Shown in pieces: positions 62,122 to 64,000 of a stretch of 64,000 bases of DNA; the stretch's first letter is position 1, and every line of letters starts with the position of its first letter. The notes below the pieces were generated by a model. It worked only from the letters and a program-made list of their open reading frames with translations. It did not search any database and was not told the DNA's origin. Source of the stretch: Solenopsis invicta (taxonomy: Eukaryota > Arthropoda > Insecta > Hymenoptera > Formicidae); contig NW_024105253.1 in the NCBI RefSeq assembly GCF_016802725.1, positions 19,700-83,699 of the forward strand, written 5' to 3'. The translations under genes and the position numbers were made by a program.

Positions 62122-63058
62122 TATGGGAGAATGGGATAAATCCAACCTAAATGCAGTTTTTGCTCTTTATAAGGCACAAATAAAGCTGGATCGTAAAACT
62201 GAAGGTACCATTGGAAAGATAATTTAATTTCCTTTACTTTCGCTTCAAACCATTTTGACGCATCTCTCATCTGTGTTGAACTATAACGGAAAATGTAAAA
62301 ACGGTTTGTTTTACCGGTCCGATTTAGAAATACTGGTTCCAAATAGGACTACCTTCTGGCCCAAATCGGACACTCCCATTTTTATCAACACTTTTAAACA
62401 GAGTTTCAAAAGATTATAATGTATTTTGTTTTAGTATTGAATAAAAACTAGAAATTTGACAGTATAAAATAAAAGTTTTATTAAAAAGGAAAACAATTTT
62501 GTAACAATATATATGTATAGTTAGACGTCCCGGTCATATTATGATATTGTTATTAGAATTGAAGTAAATAAAATTCAATTATTCCCAGTTTGGTAACTCA
62601 TAATATCTTATTAATCTAACATTTCAAGGACCAGATCAGATTTGATCGGTTGATCACCAATGCTACGATCAGGTTGCAATTCCTGTCTAAAGTCCAATTT
62701 GTACACGAATCTTTTTGAGCTTTGGAACAAATTTTACAATAAACAGCAAAAGTAATCACAAAACATTTGATATTTTTGAATTCTACACTCTTTAATTATC
62801 TTAAATCAATTACCTTTCAAAATTTTTACATTTTTTAAATAATAAATTTACAATCTTTTTTCTTTGAAAAATTTTTTACTTTGGCTTAATTTCTGTGTTT
62901 ATTCTAATGAATGTTACAACAGAGAACTGTCAAAATGCTGTCACATGTTCGGTGTCTTATAAGGACTTTACATTATAAATAGCACGAAAATCTGCTTAAC
63001 TGTATTAATGTGAATTAAAATGTCCTATTTGGAACATGATTTAGTCTACTCTCTTTTA
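62122..63058. repeat. Dispersed repeat family R, copy 2
   Basis: Related to 56591-57326. Words GGTTCCAAATAGGAC at 62337 and GTCCTATTTGGAAC at 63022 are inverse, and the outer GGGAGAATGGGATAAATC and GATTTAGTCTACTCTCTT also pair, so the family seems to have nested terminal inverted repeats. A minus frame at 62121-62342 has no recognisable domain. Confidence 0.7.
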
Positions 63059-63288
63059 CATTATATACAATATATAATATAAAATGTATAAAATGTATTT
63101 TTTTCTAAATTTTTATCTTAAATTAAGAATTAATGTGAAATATATATGTATTTAATATAAAACTAATATTATTTTTACAATAAAGTCATACAATGTTCTT
63201 AAATTAAAAATTTATTAAATTAAAAGACGAATTTGTTTGTAACTTAAGACTTTTGAGACACAAAATAATATTTATACGTCTTTAAAAA
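63059..63288. other. AT-rich spacer
   Basis: Nothing recognised. Confidence 0.4.
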
Positions 63289-63610
63289 CAGAAACGAAAA
63301 CGATAGGTGCACATTTTGGATGGACAGATAGAATACGATGGAATATGATAGGATTATTTACTCTTTCTTATTCAGAAAAGGTTTACATTGAAAAAATAAA
63401 TATTTATAGATAGAAAACGATAGGGGTACATTTTGGACGGACAGATAGAATACGATAAACATATGATAGGATCGCTTACTCTTTTTTATTCAGAACAAGA
63501 TTATATTGAAAAAAATAAGAAAGTTTGTATAGAAAACGATAGGTATATTGGACGAGCAGATAGAACTTGATAGAATAATATACAATTTTTCATTCAATTA
63601 GTGACTATAT
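63289..63610. repeat. Tandem repeat, about 120 bp, three units
   Basis: Units start near 63295, 63413 and 63532 with GAAAACGATAGG and contain GGACGGACAGATAGAATACGA and TTTTTATTCAGAA words. The third is shortened and more diverged. Confidence 0.8.
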
Positions 63611-64000
63611 TAAAAACAAAAGAAATTTTGGATAGCATTGCATAAAATTTTGTTTAAACATTTATTATAAAATACGCAATCTCATTCGTAAAATTCTCAT
63701 AAAATATGATATATAATTATTCGTAATAATCTTACAGTTTTTTATTTGTTTCGTATGTGAGATATTTTAGTGACGTTACATTATATTTTTATCGATAATA
63801 TATTAACTCATCTACGAAAATGAACAATCAGAAACACGATAAAAATGTAAAAGAATATTTTTTACTATAAGCGCTTTTTGATTCTTTAATTTAAGATAGC
63901 ATTGCATAGAGCATTGCTATTACATTGAATTTCTACCGTTGAAACATTAAGCCACTTATGAAAATCAGGAATCAGAAACACGATTAAAAAGGAAAAGAAA
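63611..64000. other. AT-rich end of the window
   Basis: No gene seen. The words GAATCAGAAACACGAT and CAATCAGAAACACGATAAAAA (63825 and 63969) and TAGCATTGCATA (63634 and 63897) recur, suggesting another diverged repeat of about 150-260 bases. Confidence 0.4.

Overview
The window is nuclear DNA of an insect, most likely a hymenopteran and perhaps an ant. The case is mixed: GT-AG introns, an NRF-6-like multi-exon host gene, mariner, Tc1, hAT, Copia, Gypsy and Penelope elements, and an AT-rich background with microsatellites. The species call is inference; no rRNA, tRNA, CRISPR or bacterial gene is visible. Only one ordinary host gene is supported. It is the 5' two thirds of a 'nose resistant to fluoxetine' (NRF-6)-like membrane acyltransferase on the + strand: six exons at 38258-38480, 45637-45878, 45949-46139, 46296-46396, 47154-47381 and 57681-57900, with all phases joining correctly. 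It continues beyond the right edge. Its introns 1, 5 and 6 are packed with transposons.

Left part (1-7.7 kb). A structurally intact Gypsy-type LTR retrotransposon (minus strand; gag and pol open, tRNA-Pro-type primer site, 3' LTR cut by the window edge) sits inside the reverse-transcriptase region of a second, decayed Gypsy-like element.

8.5-20.1 kb is a nest. A CACTA/EnSpm-like transposase pseudogene (minus) is split by a TTAA-flanked MITE, a TGTTACG...CGTAACA LTR-type insertion with an ATAT target duplication, and a 4.9-kb LINE with a 17-bp target duplication. The LTR-type insertion itself carries a foldback MITE with a minisatellite loop and an internally deleted mariner. The reading frame of the transposase resumes exactly when one TTAA copy and one ATAT copy are kept.

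20-32.4 kb: foldback MITEs, a truncated mariner fused by a deletion to an intact mariner that sits in a Copia LTR, a 4.3-kb degenerate Copia element (minus) with a primer site matching the initiator tRNA-Met anticodon arm, and a four-copy ~290-bp satellite.

32.4-38.2 kb: a 3.8-kb palindromic Tc1 element with ~1.6-kb arms and an open DD34E transposase, followed by a foldback MITE and a mariner remnant. 38.2-58 kb is the NRF-6-like gene. Intron 1 holds a Penelope-like element with inverted terminal repeats, one of them broken by a 3.2-kb insertion containing a (GAC)n/(GGC)n block and a 1.1-kb palindrome. Intron 5 holds a mariner with two further foldback elements inside it, a nearly intact hAT element (8-bp duplication, CGGBP1-like N-terminal domain), a deletion derivative of the Tc1 family and a GC-rich island. 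58-64 kb: a probable GC-rich solo LTR, another internally deleted mariner, a second copy of a repeat family seen at 56.6-57.3 kb, and a short ~120-bp tandem repeat.
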